A DNA stretch of 64,000 nucleotides from an uncultured bacterium (GCA_903834785.1 CAILKP010000060.1:1-64000); one strand, 5' to 3'; positions 18,240 to 27,188 are shown, numbered from the stretch's first letter. Numbers and translations are program-made. The notes: generated by a model from the sequence alone, not told the origin.

Positions 18240-19229
18240 TTAGTGCTGGTGCTCCAACACCGACCACACATCGCGGACGACCCAGCTCATGTTGGTGTTG
18301 GCCAGTTCAGTCGCCGCGGCGATGTGCGGTGAAAGGTGGACGTTGGCGATGTCCAGCAGCGGGTAGTCGGCACCGAAGGGTTCGGGCTCGTGGACATCGA
18401 GCATGGCGGTGGCGGCCGGGTGGGCGATCATGAACTCGGCGGTGGCATGCGGGTCGACGATGAAGCCGCGGGAGGTGTTGATGAAGACCACATCGGACTT
18501 CATTCTTCCGAAGGCGTCCGTGCTGACCAGGTTCGTGTTCTCATGGCGGCCGTCGACGTGAACGGTCAGGATGTCGGCCCCTGCGCAGAGTTGCTCCCGG
18601 CTCACGGGCTCGGCACCGTGACGCTGATCCGGCGGGATGTCCAGCAGGTCGTGGTAGATGACTTTCATGCCGAGGCCCGCTCCAAGCCGGGCGATCCGCT
18701 TGCCGATTTTGCCAAGGCCCCAGATGCCCAGAGTCATCTGACACAGTTGGCGGCGAGCGAGCAGGCCGGTGCGGACTTTCTTCCATTCCGCTGCAGGCAG
18801 GGCCTTGTCCAGGAAGACGCGTGGCCGCAGTGCGTCGAGCATCAGACAGGCCACATACTCCACAACGGCCGTGCCGTTGGCGTCGGGCGTGTTAAACACC
18901 GCCACGCCGCGGCGGAGGCAGGCCTCCTGATCCACATTGTCCAGCCCGACGCCTGCCCTGCCAACCACCCGCAGTTTGGGGGCCCGGGCCAGCATGGCCT
19001 CGTCGACGTTGGTGTAGGTCCGGATCACCAGGCCGCTGGCGCGGGCAAGCAGAGCCGGGAAGGCCTCATCTTCACTGGCACACTTCACCAGTTCTACGCG
19101 TTCGGCCAGCCATGCTGCCGCGGCGGCATCGAGGTGCTCGGTCTGAATGACCAGGGGCCGGTTACTGCTGCCGGCGGCGGCTGAGGAGGATGGAACTCCC
19201 AGAGGGGCTGGCTGATTCGGGGTTGCCAT
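18240..19229 (-). CDS. D-2-hydroxyacid dehydrogenase (SerA-like)
   Basis: A 329-residue NAD-binding enzyme; the start is the ATG complementary to 19227-19229. The substrate domain shows V-V-G-R-A-G-V-G-L-D-N-V-D, the nucleotide fold has G-I-W-G-L-G-K-I-G (~165), and the catalytic set is Arg in I-N-T-S-R-G, Glu in V-H-E-P-E-P and His in S-P-H-I-A-A-A-T. These mark the D-isomer specific 2-hydroxyacid dehydrogenase family, closest in style to phosphoglycerate dehydrogenase, but there is no C-terminal ACT domain, so the substrate is open (phosphoglycerate, glyoxylate or hydroxypyruvate). A long upstream open frame (to 20093) is an antisense shadow of the next gene. Confidence 0.88.
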   Translation of the reverse strand: MATPNQPAPLGVPSSSAAAGSSNRPLVIQTEHLDAAAAAWLAERVELVKCASEDEAFPALLARASGLVIRTYTNVDEAMLARAPKLRVVGRAGVGLDNVDQEACLRRGVAVFNTPDANGTAVVEYVACLMLDALRPRVFLDKALPAAEWKKVRTGLLARRQLCQMTLGIWGLGKIGKRIARLGAGLGMKVIYHDLLDIPPDQRHGAEPVSREQLCAGADILTVHVDGRHENTNLVSTDAFGRMKSDVVFINTSRGFIVDPHATAEFMIAHPAATAMLDVHEPEPFGADYPLLDIANVHLSPHIAAATELANTNMSWVVRDVWSVLEHQH

Positions 19230-19352
19230 GCGCTGACCGTAAGCCGGTCGGAAGCGGGCCGGATTATCACGACCAGCACACCGGAGGAACTGGCGGCCGG
19301 TCGGGTCGAAGCCCGCCGCGGGTTCCGGGCGTGCCGTAGACTCGGCACCTGT

Positions 19353-20153
19353 ATGTTCCGCTGGGTTGCCCGCCAATACGCCAAGCGCATCGTCAACATC
19401 AACGTGAACATCGTTGTGGCGGGGCTGCTCGCGATCATGCTGACGGCGATTCCGCTGCACCTTTCGCGGTACGTGGGTGTCAAGGATGATGACAAGTGGA
19501 CGATCCTGATCATCACGTTCGCCAGTGACTGGGTCTTTGATCTTCTGATCGCCGTCGGGCTTCACTGGCTGGCCAATCACTGGCCGCAGCGGCTCAAGGG
19601 CAAGCAGCTGATTCAGAGGGCCGAGGAGGCGATCGAGTCGACCCCGCCGCCGATCCCGTTCATCAAGGATGCGACGATTATCCAGCTGCAGCGGGCCTGT
19701 CTGAGCCCGCTGCTGTACGCCATTGCTCTGGGGCTTCAGTGGCTGCTCATCTACGAGGGCATGGGCCGCGAGGTTGCGGCGCTGATCGGCTTTACCGCTG
19801 GCATTCTGGTGTGCCGGGTGATCCATACCTTCTGGCTCATCCGGATCGACCGGCAGCATCTGGCCGACTGGGAGCGGCAGCGTGCCGAGCGGCTGGCCGA
19901 ACTGGAGCGCAAGCGGGCGATCAGCGAGCAGGAGCGGGCGCAGGAACTCACCGAGCAGGCCCGGCAGGCGACCCAGCGTGCCGCGGCCCACACCAGTGCC
20001 GCCACATCGCTGGAGCAGCAGGTTCAACGGCTGAGCAGTTCGCGGATCGGGCCGGCTCTGGGGGATGGCGACGGGCCGTCGGACCGGGGGCATGATCCAC
20101 TTCCTGCCGCGGGTTCACCGCGGCCACCAGCGGCCGATGCATCGGTCTCGTGA
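19353..20153 (+). CDS. Membrane protein with C-terminal coiled coil
   Basis: A 266-residue protein, unrecognised family. About four hydrophobic segments lie within residues 12-150 (N-I-V-V-A-G-L-L-A-I-M; W-T-I-L-I-I-T-F-A; L-S-P-L-L-Y-A-I-A-L; A-A-L-I-G-F-T-A-G-I-L-V). Residues ~155-225 are a charged Arg/Glu/Gln helix typical of coiled coils, and the tail is Pro/Ala/Ser-rich. It ends 12 bases before the adenine methylase and may be transcribed with it. Confidence 0.7.
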   Translation: MFRWVARQYAKRIVNINVNIVVAGLLAIMLTAIPLHLSRYVGVKDDDKWTILIITFASDWVFDLLIAVGLHWLANHWPQRLKGKQLIQRAEEAIESTPPPIPFIKDATIIQLQRACLSPLLYAIALGLQWLLIYEGMGREVAALIGFTAGILVCRVIHTFWLIRIDRQHLADWERQRAERLAELERKRAISEQERAQELTEQARQATQRAAAHTSAATSLEQQVQRLSSSRIGPALGDGDGPSDRGHDPLPAAGSPRPPAADASVS

Positions 20154-20165
20154 GCGGATCCAACC

Positions 20166-21212
20166 GTGATCAAGTACCTCGGGTCAAAGCGAACGCTGCT
20201 GCCGGTGATCATCGATGCCGTGCGGCAGGTCGAGGGTGCACGGACGGTTCTTGACCTGTTCAGCGGGACAGCCCGGGTGGGCCATGCGCTCAAGGTGGCG
20301 GGGTTCCGGGTCATTTCCAACGACCACAACGCCTACGCGGCGACGCTGGCCCGTTGCTACGTGCAGGCCGACCGCGAGGATGTGCTGGCCGATGCAGAGC
20401 GGCTGGTGGCCGAGTTCAACGCCCTGCCGGGGCGGGCCGGGTACATCACGGCGACGTTCTGCGAGCAGGCCCGGTTCTTTCAGCCCCGCAACGGTGAAAG
20501 GATCGACGCGATTCGTGATGCGATTGCCGCCAAGTCGCTGGAGCCCGAGCTCGAAGCGGTCATGCTCGTTTCGCTGATGGAGGCGGCGGACCGGGTGGAC
20601 TCGACGACCGGCGTGCAGATGGCGTATCTCAAGAAGTGGGCGCCGCGGTCGTTCAACACGATGGAGCTGAGAGTTCCGGCGGTTCTGCCGCGGGCAGCGG
20701 GGGGCAAGGGCCAGTCGCTCGGGCTCGATGCGCTGGAGGCCGCGGCAACGGTGGATGCGGATATCGCGTACATCGACCCGCCGTACAACCAGCATTCGTA
20801 CCTGGGCAACTACCACATCTGGGAAACGCTGGTGCGGTGGGACGCACCGCCCATCTACGGCGTGGCGTGCAAGCGGGATGATGTTCGCCGCAGGCAGAGC
20901 GTGTTTAACTCGCGACCCCGGTTTGAGCAGGCCATGCGGGACATGCTCTCGGCCGTCCGTGCGCCGGTGCTGATCGTCAGTTTCAGCAATGAGGGTTTCC
21001 TGGAGCGGGAGCGATTTGAAGAGCTTCTGGCAGGGCTGTGGGGCGGTGCGTGCACGGTGGAGACCATCGAGAACGACTACCGCCGGTATGTCGGGGCGAA
21101 GATCGGCATCTACAACCCGCAGGGTGCCAAGGTCGGCAAGGTCAGCCATGTGACGAACAAGGAGTTTGTGTACATCGTCCGCCGTGCGGCATCGCCGGTG
21201 GCGGCTGTGTGA
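20166..21212 (+). CDS. DNA adenine methyltransferase (D12 class)
   Basis: A 348-residue protein with a GTG start 12 bases after the preceding gene. It opens M-I-K-Y-L-G-S-K-R, as D12-class enzymes do, with the AdoMet motif D30-L-F-S-G-T-A-R-V-G and the catalytic motif D204-P-P-Y-N. It should transfer a methyl group from AdoMet to N6 of adenine in a specific DNA site that cannot be read from the sequence. No restriction endonuclease gene is adjacent, so it looks like an orphan methylase, with possible roles in gene regulation or protection. Confidence 0.88.
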   Translation: MIKYLGSKRTLLPVIIDAVRQVEGARTVLDLFSGTARVGHALKVAGFRVISNDHNAYAATLARCYVQADREDVLADAERLVAEFNALPGRAGYITATFCEQARFFQPRNGERIDAIRDAIAAKSLEPELEAVMLVSLMEAADRVDSTTGVQMAYLKKWAPRSFNTMELRVPAVLPRAAGGKGQSLGLDALEAAATVDADIAYIDPPYNQHSYLGNYHIWETLVRWDAPPIYGVACKRDDVRRRQSVFNSRPRFEQAMRDMLSAVRAPVLIVSFSNEGFLERERFEELLAGLWGGACTVETIENDYRRYVGAKIGIYNPQGAKVGKVSHVTNKEFVYIVRRAASPVAAV

Positions 21213-21232
21213 CGGGAGGCGGCCGGAAAAGA

Positions 21233-21261
21233 CAATCGCCGCCCTTGTCAGGCGGCGATTG
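21233..21261 (-). terminator. Rho-independent terminator of the sugar dehydrogenase gene
   Basis: CAATCGCCGCC (21233-21243) pairs with GGCGGCGATTG (21251-21261) around a 7-base loop. On the minus strand the stem is followed by TCTTTTCC (complement of GGAAAAGA), giving the expected U-rich end for the gene that stops at 21286. On the plus strand it could also help end the methylase transcript. Confidence 0.75.
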
Positions 21262-21285
21262 CGTTACAGAGTGCGGAGTTCGAGC

Positions 21286-22827
21286 TTACTTGGCCGGGAC
21301 CAGCCGGACGACATGGTCGGGGCCGTTGAGCACGACGAAGATGCTGCCGTCCGGGGCGGTGGCCACATCGCGGACGCGACCGATGCCCTGGACAACTTCC
21401 TCACGCTCGGTCACCTTGCCGTCGACGATGCGGAGGCGGTCGACCACCTCACCGGCCAGGCCGCCGGCGAACAGGTCGCCCTTCCACTTGGGGAAGGCCT
21501 CGCCGGCGGGGCCTGCCTTGGCGACATCAAGGCCGCAGGCGGCGATGGAAGGAAGCCAGAGCATCGTGGGCATGTTCACATCGAGCTCTTCGACAGCCTT
21601 GCCCGCGACATCGGGCCACGGCACGCCGAGGGCGGCGCCGTTGTAGTTGATGCCGTAGCTGACCTTCGGCCAGCCGTGGTTACGGCCCTTCTTGACGAGG
21701 TTCAGTTCGTCGCCGCCGCGGGGCCCGTGCTCGGTATCCCACAGGTTGCCGTTGAGGTCCAGCACCAGTCCCTGCGGGTTGCGGTGGCCGTAGGACCAGA
21801 TGCTGGGGATGGCCTTGTCCGTGGCGACAAACGGGTTGTCGCTGGGAATCTGGCCGTCCTCCCAGACGCGGTGGACCTTGCCGTTGGGCAGCTTGAGGTC
21901 CTGGGCGTTGTCGCCGCGGCCACGCTCGCCGATGCAGAAGAAGGCGTAGCGGCGGCCGTCCTTGTCTTCCTTGCTGGGCTCGGTGAAGACGATGCGGGCG
22001 CCAAAGTGCAGGCCGCCGCCGACGTAGGTCGCGGCGGGTGCCTGGAAGATGGTCTGCTGCTCAACCCACGCGCCGTCCTTGAGCTTGCCGCGGACGATCT
22101 CGGTCATGCCCTTGTTGCCCTTCTCATCGGGGTCAGACAGGGCGAGGTAGATCCAGCCGTTCTTGGCGTAGTCGGGGTGAACGGTGACCTCCATGAGGCC
22201 GCCCTGGCCGCTGGCGTAGACCTTGGGCACGCCGGTGATCGGGGCGCTGAGCTTGCCCTTGCCGTCCTCGGCACCGAAGTCGAACGTGCGGAGCTTGCCG
22301 GACCGCTCGGTGATGAGCATCAGGCCGCTCTTGCCGGGGACCGCATCGGGCAGGAAGTCGACGGCCCAGGGGGTGTCCAGGCCCTTGGTGACCACCTTGT
22401 CAATCGTGTAGTTGTGGTGCTTGGAGGTGTACACGCCGCCGGGGCCGGCCTTCAGATCACCCTCGATGTTGCGGCGGGCCTGGTGCTGCTGCTCACGGAG
22501 GTGATTGACCAGGCCCCAGATCTCGGCATCCTTGAGGGTCTGTCCGAAGGCGGCCATCATGGTGCCTTCCTTGCCGTTCTTGATCGCGTCGAACAGTTCG
22601 CGGTTGGTCTTGCCGCCGCGGCCGGGGAACGCGTCCTTGTCGCGGTGCAGGTCATCGAGCAGCGTGGGGGCGCTGCCGCCGCCGCCGTTCTTGCCGTGGC
22701 ATGAGACGCAGTTGTTGGCCCAGATCTGGCCGATGCTTTGGGCGTGGGCGGCGGCGCTCAGCCCGGTCAGGGCGGTGCCGGCGGCAAGGAGCACGAGGTG
22801 ACGACGGACGGTTGAGGTGGTGAACAT
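21286..22827 (-). CDS. PQQ-type soluble sugar dehydrogenase with N-terminal cytochrome c
   Basis: Start taken at the ATG 22827, giving 513 residues. A signal peptide (R-R-H-L-V-L-L-A-A-G-T-A-L-T-G ... A-H-A-Q, ~30 residues) directs export. A class I cytochrome c domain follows with haem site C40-V-S-C43-H44 and a later Met. From ~150 on the sequence matches the glucose/sorbosone dehydrogenase beta-propeller family: G-L-D-T-P-W-A-V-D-F-L-P, G-Q-G-G-L-M-E-V-T-V-H-P-D-Y, S-Y-G-H-R-N-P-Q-G-L and E-H-G-P-R-G-G-D-E-L. It should oxidise a sugar or alcohol in the periplasm and pass electrons through its own haem. The exact substrate is unknown; a PQQ biosynthesis locus is not in the window. Confidence 0.88.
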   Translation of the reverse strand: MFTTSTVRRHLVLLAAGTALTGLSAAAHAQSIGQIWANNCVSCHGKNGGGGSAPTLLDDLHRDKDAFPGRGGKTNRELFDAIKNGKEGTMMAAFGQTLKDAEIWGLVNHLREQQHQARRNIEGDLKAGPGGVYTSKHHNYTIDKVVTKGLDTPWAVDFLPDAVPGKSGLMLITERSGKLRTFDFGAEDGKGKLSAPITGVPKVYASGQGGLMEVTVHPDYAKNGWIYLALSDPDEKGNKGMTEIVRGKLKDGAWVEQQTIFQAPAATYVGGGLHFGARIVFTEPSKEDKDGRRYAFFCIGERGRGDNAQDLKLPNGKVHRVWEDGQIPSDNPFVATDKAIPSIWSYGHRNPQGLVLDLNGNLWDTEHGPRGGDELNLVKKGRNHGWPKVSYGINYNGAALGVPWPDVAGKAVEELDVNMPTMLWLPSIAACGLDVAKAGPAGEAFPKWKGDLFAGGLAGEVVDRLRIVDGKVTEREEVVQGIGRVRDVATAPDGSIFVVLNGPDHVVRLVPAK

Positions 22828-23151
22828 GGTTTTGGATTCGTTTGTGGCCAGGGCTTGGAGGCAACGATGTTCGTACGGCTTCGTGTCAGCATCCGCCAGA
22901 GTGGATCCGCGGACGGTCATGACGCGTGAGGATAGCGGTCAGTCTGGTGAGTTCGACTCCACCGGGTTGTTCCGCGACCGGCTGACGCGGTTTCACGCTC
23001 AAATCCGATGGATTGGCCCGGTTCGACAGGAATCAACGGGCCGCCGTGGAGGTTGGGATCGTGTGTTTGACTGCGCGATAACCGTCGGTTGGTTCGTTCA
23101 TCAGGCGAGGTCTCGACGGGTTTGTCACCTTGCCGCGCATACCGTGCTGCT
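22828..23151. other. Divergent intergenic region, no gene seen
   Basis: These 324 bases lie between the sugar dehydrogenase start (minus) and the 99-residue plus-strand gene. Short open frames exist but none has a plausible start, ribosome site or family. I found no clear promoter pair, hairpin or repeat. Confidence 0.4.
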
Positions 23152-23451
23152 ATGCGTCGAGGAATGGAACAACGAAGCGACCTGTACGGTCATGATGCGG
23201 ACAACGGCTGGACCAAGGCCGTGCTCGTCGAGACGGCCGGAATCTCGACGAAAACCTTCGACACGCTGCGGAAGGCCGCCCGCGTCAAGGGGCCCAGCCA
23301 CGGCGGGCTCAACTGGGTGTTCAACGGCGAGGACCTGATCCGCCTGATCCGCAAGGCCGAGAGCGGGAACTTCACCGAGCGCGGCCGCCCGGCGGCCAAT
23401 GCCTGGCGGACGCTGCTGACGGAAAAGGGCCTGAAGATGCCGGAGGAATGA
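23152..23451 (+). CDS. Small hypothetical protein, possible helix-turn-helix
   Basis: About 99 residues from the ATG at 23152 (or 95 from the ATG at 23164). The segment V-E-T-A-G-I-S-T-K-T-F-D-T-L-R-K-A-A followed by a hydrophilic turn and W-V-F-N-G-E-D-L-I-R-L-I resembles a small winged-helix or MerR-like DNA-binding fold, but I do not recognise a named family. No partner gene is adjacent on the same strand. Confidence 0.55.
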   Translation: MRRGMEQRSDLYGHDADNGWTKAVLVETAGISTKTFDTLRKAARVKGPSHGGLNWVFNGEDLIRLIRKAESGNFTERGRPAANAWRTLLTEKGLKMPEE

Positions 23452-23484
23452 TGGGCCCCTACGGCCCCGCTCGGCCGTCGTCGA

Positions 23485-24735
23485 TCAGGGATCAATGGCT
23501 ATCACGATGACCGACTGGTCATCCCCCTGCGGCCCATGGGCACGGGAGGCAGCGATCAGGCCGTCACACAGTTGCTGGGGTGAGGCCGGGCCCAGCCGGT
23601 CCAGCGTCCGTCGGATGCCGTCGTTGCCGAACTCGACCCCAGAGAGGCCGAAGGCCTCGGTCAGCCCGTCGGTCAGGATCACAAGCCGGTCACCCGGGCC
23701 AAGGGGCAGGGTGCGGGCCGGGAAGACCTCTTCGGCCACAACCCCCAGGGGCAGGCAGTCGTTGTCGATCTCAACCCATTGCTTCCGGGCTGCGACAAAG
23801 TGCAGCAGCGGACCGTGGCCGGCGGTGCACAGCTCGGCCTGACGGATGCCGCGGTCGTCGGCCGCCAGCGGAACACGCAGGGCCACGAAGGTGGCGAACA
23901 TGCCCGGCTCGCTGAGCTCTGCCAGAACGCGGCTGATCTCCCGAGTGCTCGATGCCAGATCCGCCCGCGCCGGGCCGCTAGTGCCCAGCAGTGTGCGGAC
24001 CGAGGCCTTGAGCATTGCCATGATGATGCCGGCCTTGACGCCATGCCCAGAGACATCCGCCAGCACGACATCAATGCCGCCGGTGTGCCGGACGGTGTCG
24101 ATGAGGTCGCCACCCATGACACTGGAGGCGTCGCTTCTTCCGACGACACGTATTCCTCCTGCGGCAATGTCCACCGCCGGGACGATTGCCCGGTGCATCT
24201 CCGCGGCGATGGCCAGCTGCGTCCGCTGCTCGGTTGCCAGGCGTCCGAGGCGGCGGCCAAAGGCCAGCAGGAAGATGTACCCGCAGGCGATGGCGAGGAT
24301 GGCGGTCACAATCGCCCGGATTCGAGCGAGATCAACATCTTCCGGAGCGACGGTCCAGATCAACCCCGCACGAATGGCAATCTTGAACAGCTCGGTGCCA
24401 CCGTACAGCTGAAAGAGGACCACCGCGGGGATGAGCCAGGCCTTTCGGAAGACGCCGCTGTAGGCGTAGCCCAGGGCGATGCAGCCGCCGATGGTGCCCG
24501 AAAGCAGCATCCCGCCGAGGTTGTACGGCTTGGCCCGGAGCAGTTCCGACATCGGGCCGATGGAGAAGAACGTGGCGAACGCGCCCAGCAGCAGGTAGAT
24601 CGCATCACGCGGTGCCGGCGGTTCAAAGACCAGCAGCCGCCGATAGACGGAACGGAGCACGTTGGCGGCGGTCTGCATCGGCCGGAGTGTAGAGAGCGGG
24701 CTCGACGCCCCTTGAACTGACGGCGGTGTTTTCAT
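23485..24735 (-). CDS. Membrane PP2C-type (SpoIIE) phosphatase
   Basis: Start is uncertain (ATGs at 24780, 24735 and 24678 are in frame); 24735 gives 416 residues. The N-terminal half has four or five membrane helices (D-A-I-Y-L-L-L-G-A-F; G-G-C-I-A-L-G-Y-A-Y; W-L-I-P-A-V-V-L-F; I-V-T-A-I-L-A-I-A-C-G-Y). The C-terminal half is a SpoIIE/RsbU phosphatase: metal-binding G-G-D-L-I-D, L-A-D-V-S-G-H-G-V-K-A, the C-T-A-G-H-G-P-L segment and L-T-D-G-L-T-E. Such enzymes dephosphorylate anti-sigma-factor antagonists (STAS proteins) in partner-switching systems; none of those partners is in this window. Confidence 0.88.
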   Translation of the reverse strand: MKTPPSVQGASSPLSTLRPMQTAANVLRSVYRRLLVFEPPAPRDAIYLLLGAFATFFSIGPMSELLRAKPYNLGGMLLSGTIGGCIALGYAYSGVFRKAWLIPAVVLFQLYGGTELFKIAIRAGLIWTVAPEDVDLARIRAIVTAILAIACGYIFLLAFGRRLGRLATEQRTQLAIAAEMHRAIVPAVDIAAGGIRVVGRSDASSVMGGDLIDTVRHTGGIDVVLADVSGHGVKAGIIMAMLKASVRTLLGTSGPARADLASSTREISRVLAELSEPGMFATFVALRVPLAADDRGIRQAELCTAGHGPLLHFVAARKQWVEIDNDCLPLGVVAEEVFPARTLPLGPGDRLVILTDGLTEAFGLSGVEFGNDGIRRTLDRLGPASPQQLCDGLIAASRAHGPQGDDQSVIVIAIDP

Positions 24736-24988
24736 CGCTGCTGGGGCACCAGTCAAGAGCCTTCGCTGGAAGTCGTGCATGCCCTGTCTCGGGGGGCAGT
24801 CTGATTCCTAGGGAACCCCCTGAATCTGTCCCCCCGTCGAATCCGGTCGTCCTGTCGGGCGAAGCTCAGGACAATCATCGCAGCGTTCTCCCGCGGCAAG
24901 GCCACGCCCTGAGGTGGGTTGTGTCGGCCGGCACACCGTCATTTGTTCGCCGCGGCGGCTGCAACGCTTTTTGCTTGAAGGACTCCAT

Positions 24989-25783
24989 ATGAACTCATCG
25001 ACCCGCGCGTTCTCCCTGTTCGCCCTGCTGTGTGCCGGAAGCCTGCTGCTGACCCAGCCCGCTGTGGCCCAGACCAAGGAAACCGCAAAGCCGGCCGCGA
25101 CCCCGGCCGCACCGGCAGCTCCCGCCAAGCCAGCCGACAAGGCCCCGGCTGCCCCTGCTGCCCCGGCCAAGGCCGATGCTCCCAAGGCCGATGCCCCCAA
25201 GGGCGATGCCAAGCCCGCCGCCGGCATGCCCCCCGCCGATGAGGCCGGCAAGAACCACGAGATCTTCAAGCAGATGGAGGGTGAGTGGACCTGCGTTGTC
25301 AAGCAGTTTGGGCCCGATGGGGCCGAGATGAGCGGCGGCACCGGCACCATGATCAGCAAGCTGGTCATGGGCAACCGCTTTGTTGTTTCCGAGTTCGACG
25401 GCCGCATGATGGGCCGCTTCTTCCGCGGCATGGGCACGATGGGTTACAGCAACACCGACAAGCGGTACGAGGGCACCTGGATCGACTCCATGGGCACGGG
25501 CACCATGTTCCTGACCGGCTCGACGGACTCGGCCGGCAAGGTCCTGACCATGACCGGCGAGATGATGGATATGGAAACCGGCAAGCCCGGCAAGATGAAG
25601 GAAGTCACGACCATGCTGACCAAGGACACGTACAAGTCCGAGTTCTTCATGGTCGCCGGCGGCAAGGACATCAAGGTGATGGAAATCAGCTACGCCAAGG
25701 GCAAGGCCGCCAAGGAAGAGGCCAAGAGCGACAAGAAGGATGAGAAGAAGGACGAAAAGGCCGACAAGAAGGACAAGAAGTAA
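24989..25783 (+). CDS. DUF1579 family exported protein
   Basis: 264 residues, start fixed by GAAGGA at 24977-24982 six bases before the ATG at 24989. A signal peptide (A-F-S-L-F-A-L-L-C-A-G-S-L-L-L, cleavage after A-V-A-Q, ~28) is followed by a Lys/Ala/Pro-rich linker to ~residue 85. The DUF1579 core spans ~90-235: M-E-G-E-W-T-C, G-T-G-T-M-I-S-K-L-V-M-G-N-R-F, M-G-T-M-G-Y-S-N-T-D-K-R-Y-E-G-T-W-I-D-S. The tail is almost only Lys, Asp and Glu. The family is a beta-barrel-like domain of unknown function, secreted in many planctomycetes. A hairpin follows the gene. Confidence 0.85.
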   Translation: MNSSTRAFSLFALLCAGSLLLTQPAVAQTKETAKPAATPAAPAAPAKPADKAPAAPAAPAKADAPKADAPKGDAKPAAGMPPADEAGKNHEIFKQMEGEWTCVVKQFGPDGAEMSGGTGTMISKLVMGNRFVVSEFDGRMMGRFFRGMGTMGYSNTDKRYEGTWIDSMGTGTMFLTGSTDSAGKVLTMTGEMMDMETGKPGKMKEVTTMLTKDTYKSEFFMVAGGKDIKVMEISYAKGKAAKEEAKSDKKDEKKDEKADKKDKK

Positions 25784-25830
25784 TCTGCTAATCTGCGTGC
25801 CGCACGCAGATCAACACACAGATGTGACCA

Positions 25831-25864
25831 GGGCCCGCCGTGACTGGCGGGCCCTGAACTTTTA
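25831..25864 (+). terminator. Hairpin terminator of the DUF1579 gene
   Basis: GGGCCCGCC (25831-25839) is perfectly complementary to GGCGGGCCC (25846-25854) with a 6-base loop; it is followed by TGAACTTTT. The stem is strong and the T tract modest. Confidence 0.75.
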
Positions 25865-25934
25865 ATGGGGGGTTGACAGGGTGCGATTCGACGCGGAACG
25901 GCAGTGCGTGCCGGCCTGACCGCGGTGGCTTGCT

Positions 25935-27137
25935 TTACGGGGCCACGATCAGCACTGGAATACTGACGGACTGCCACTGCAGCGGGGGCCGGGTCCACCA
26001 TCCGGGAACTTCCGGTCCCATGAAGGGTGACTCGCGGACTGTTGCCGTAGTGGGGGCATCGAGCGTGAGCAGTTCGACCTTGACGCCCCGGTTTCCCGCG
26101 AGACGTCTCTTGAGGATGTCCAGAGTCTTGTCGTGATCGCGCACCGTCAGCATGTACCCGCCAGCAGCTCTTGGCTGCAGCCACTCGAGACCGGCGTCGG
26201 CGACCTCTTGGCCGCTGCGGCCGACCCACCAGGGCATGGCCGAGGTCTCCAGCGCGCGGTCGATCGGGCGGGATGAACTGGCGAAGGGCAGCGAGGGGAC
26301 GCCCGAACCGGTGCCGGCACCGCGAGCAAAGTCGGAGGTCCGCACCATCGGCTCGGCGGCGGATGCCATCAGCGCCTGCTGACCGGCTTCGTCGAGTTTG
26401 GCGGTGGCCAGCACTTCGCTTGCACTGCGGCTGAGCCCACTGACGGCGCGGGTTGTGCGTTCCGGGGAAGTCGACCGCACGATCACCACCAGCCGCCCCT
26501 GACGGGCCAGTTCGAGCATGGTGGGAGGGGCGACGGGCTCGCTTGCGGCAAGAGCGGTGGCCGGGGATGGGTCCGATGGCCCCTCGGGATTTCCAACTGC
26601 AGATGGAGCGTTTTCGCCCGCCGGCGTGTTCGTGGCAATCACCATCTCTGGTGTCGCCGTCGGACCGGGGGCAGCCTCGCGTGCCGTGCGCTCGGCGAGT
26701 TGGCGCTGCTGCCAGTCGCTGACCCGGGTGCTGACGGCGGAAACAGCTGCCCAGCCGCCCCAAGCCATGAGGCCGACTGCCGCGGCAACGGCAAAGCGGC
26801 GCGGCCAGGCGGTTTCGCCCAAGCGTTCCCAGATGCCGCGGCGTTCAACGCGGAAGGTTGAGACTGGGATAGCGGCCGGGGCGTTGAGTTCGGAGAGGAT
26901 GCCCTCGCTTTCCAGCATGGAGGCCACATTGTCGAGCATGGCCTCCGAGCTGGCGGCCTCTCCGGCCAGGGCAACGAGCTGCTGCCGCTGGGCCCGCATG
27001 GCACGCACGGTCTGGGCATCGGCCGGGCTCAAGCCGCGAAGTTCGTCCATCGCCGCAAATGCCGCACCGTCGGCTTCGATCAACTCGAGCAGCCGCTGCT
27101 GGTGTGCACTGATTGGGTCCGCATCGCGGTGAGCCAT
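25935..27137 (-). CDS. Putative anti-sigma factor, single-pass membrane protein
   Basis: A 400-residue protein encoded 51 bases after the ECF sigma gene on the same strand. Residues 1-110 are helical and charged (cytoplasmic), a single membrane helix is at ~115-136 (F-A-V-A-A-A-V-G-L-M-A-W-G-G-W-A), and the remaining ~260 residues are a Pro/Ala/Thr linker and an extracytoplasmic region. This topology and position are those of anti-sigma factors that hold ECF sigma factors at the membrane. No HxxxCxxC zinc anti-sigma motif is present, so the assignment rests on context and layout. Confidence 0.6.
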   Translation of the reverse strand: MAHRDADPISAHQQRLLELIEADGAAFAAMDELRGLSPADAQTVRAMRAQRQQLVALAGEAASSEAMLDNVASMLESEGILSELNAPAAIPVSTFRVERRGIWERLGETAWPRRFAVAAAVGLMAWGGWAAVSAVSTRVSDWQQRQLAERTAREAAPGPTATPEMVIATNTPAGENAPSAVGNPEGPSDPSPATALAASEPVAPPTMLELARQGRLVVIVRSTSPERTTRAVSGLSRSASEVLATAKLDEAGQQALMASAAEPMVRTSDFARGAGTGSGVPSLPFASSSRPIDRALETSAMPWWVGRSGQEVADAGLEWLQPRAAGGYMLTVRDHDKTLDILKRRLAGNRGVKVELLTLDAPTTATVRESPFMGPEVPGWWTRPPLQWQSVSIPVLIVAP

Positions 27138-27149
27138 GGGCGGGTGGTG

Positions 27150-27188
27150 TGTGGAGCGGGGAGGGAGGGGGGAGGGGGGTCGAAGGGG
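27150..27188 (+). repeat. G-rich tract between sigma and anti-sigma genes
   Basis: The spacer between the minus-strand ECF sigma gene and its downstream partner is, on this strand, a chain of G runs (GGGG, GGG, GGGGGG, GGGGGG, GGGG) separated by one to five bases. It meets the usual four-run pattern for a quadruplex on the strand that is the template for these genes. Confidence 0.6.

Noticed and set aside
21166..22704. 512-codon plus-strand frame
   Set aside because: Antisense shadow of the sugar dehydrogenase; the real gene has a signal peptide and a haem site on the other strand.
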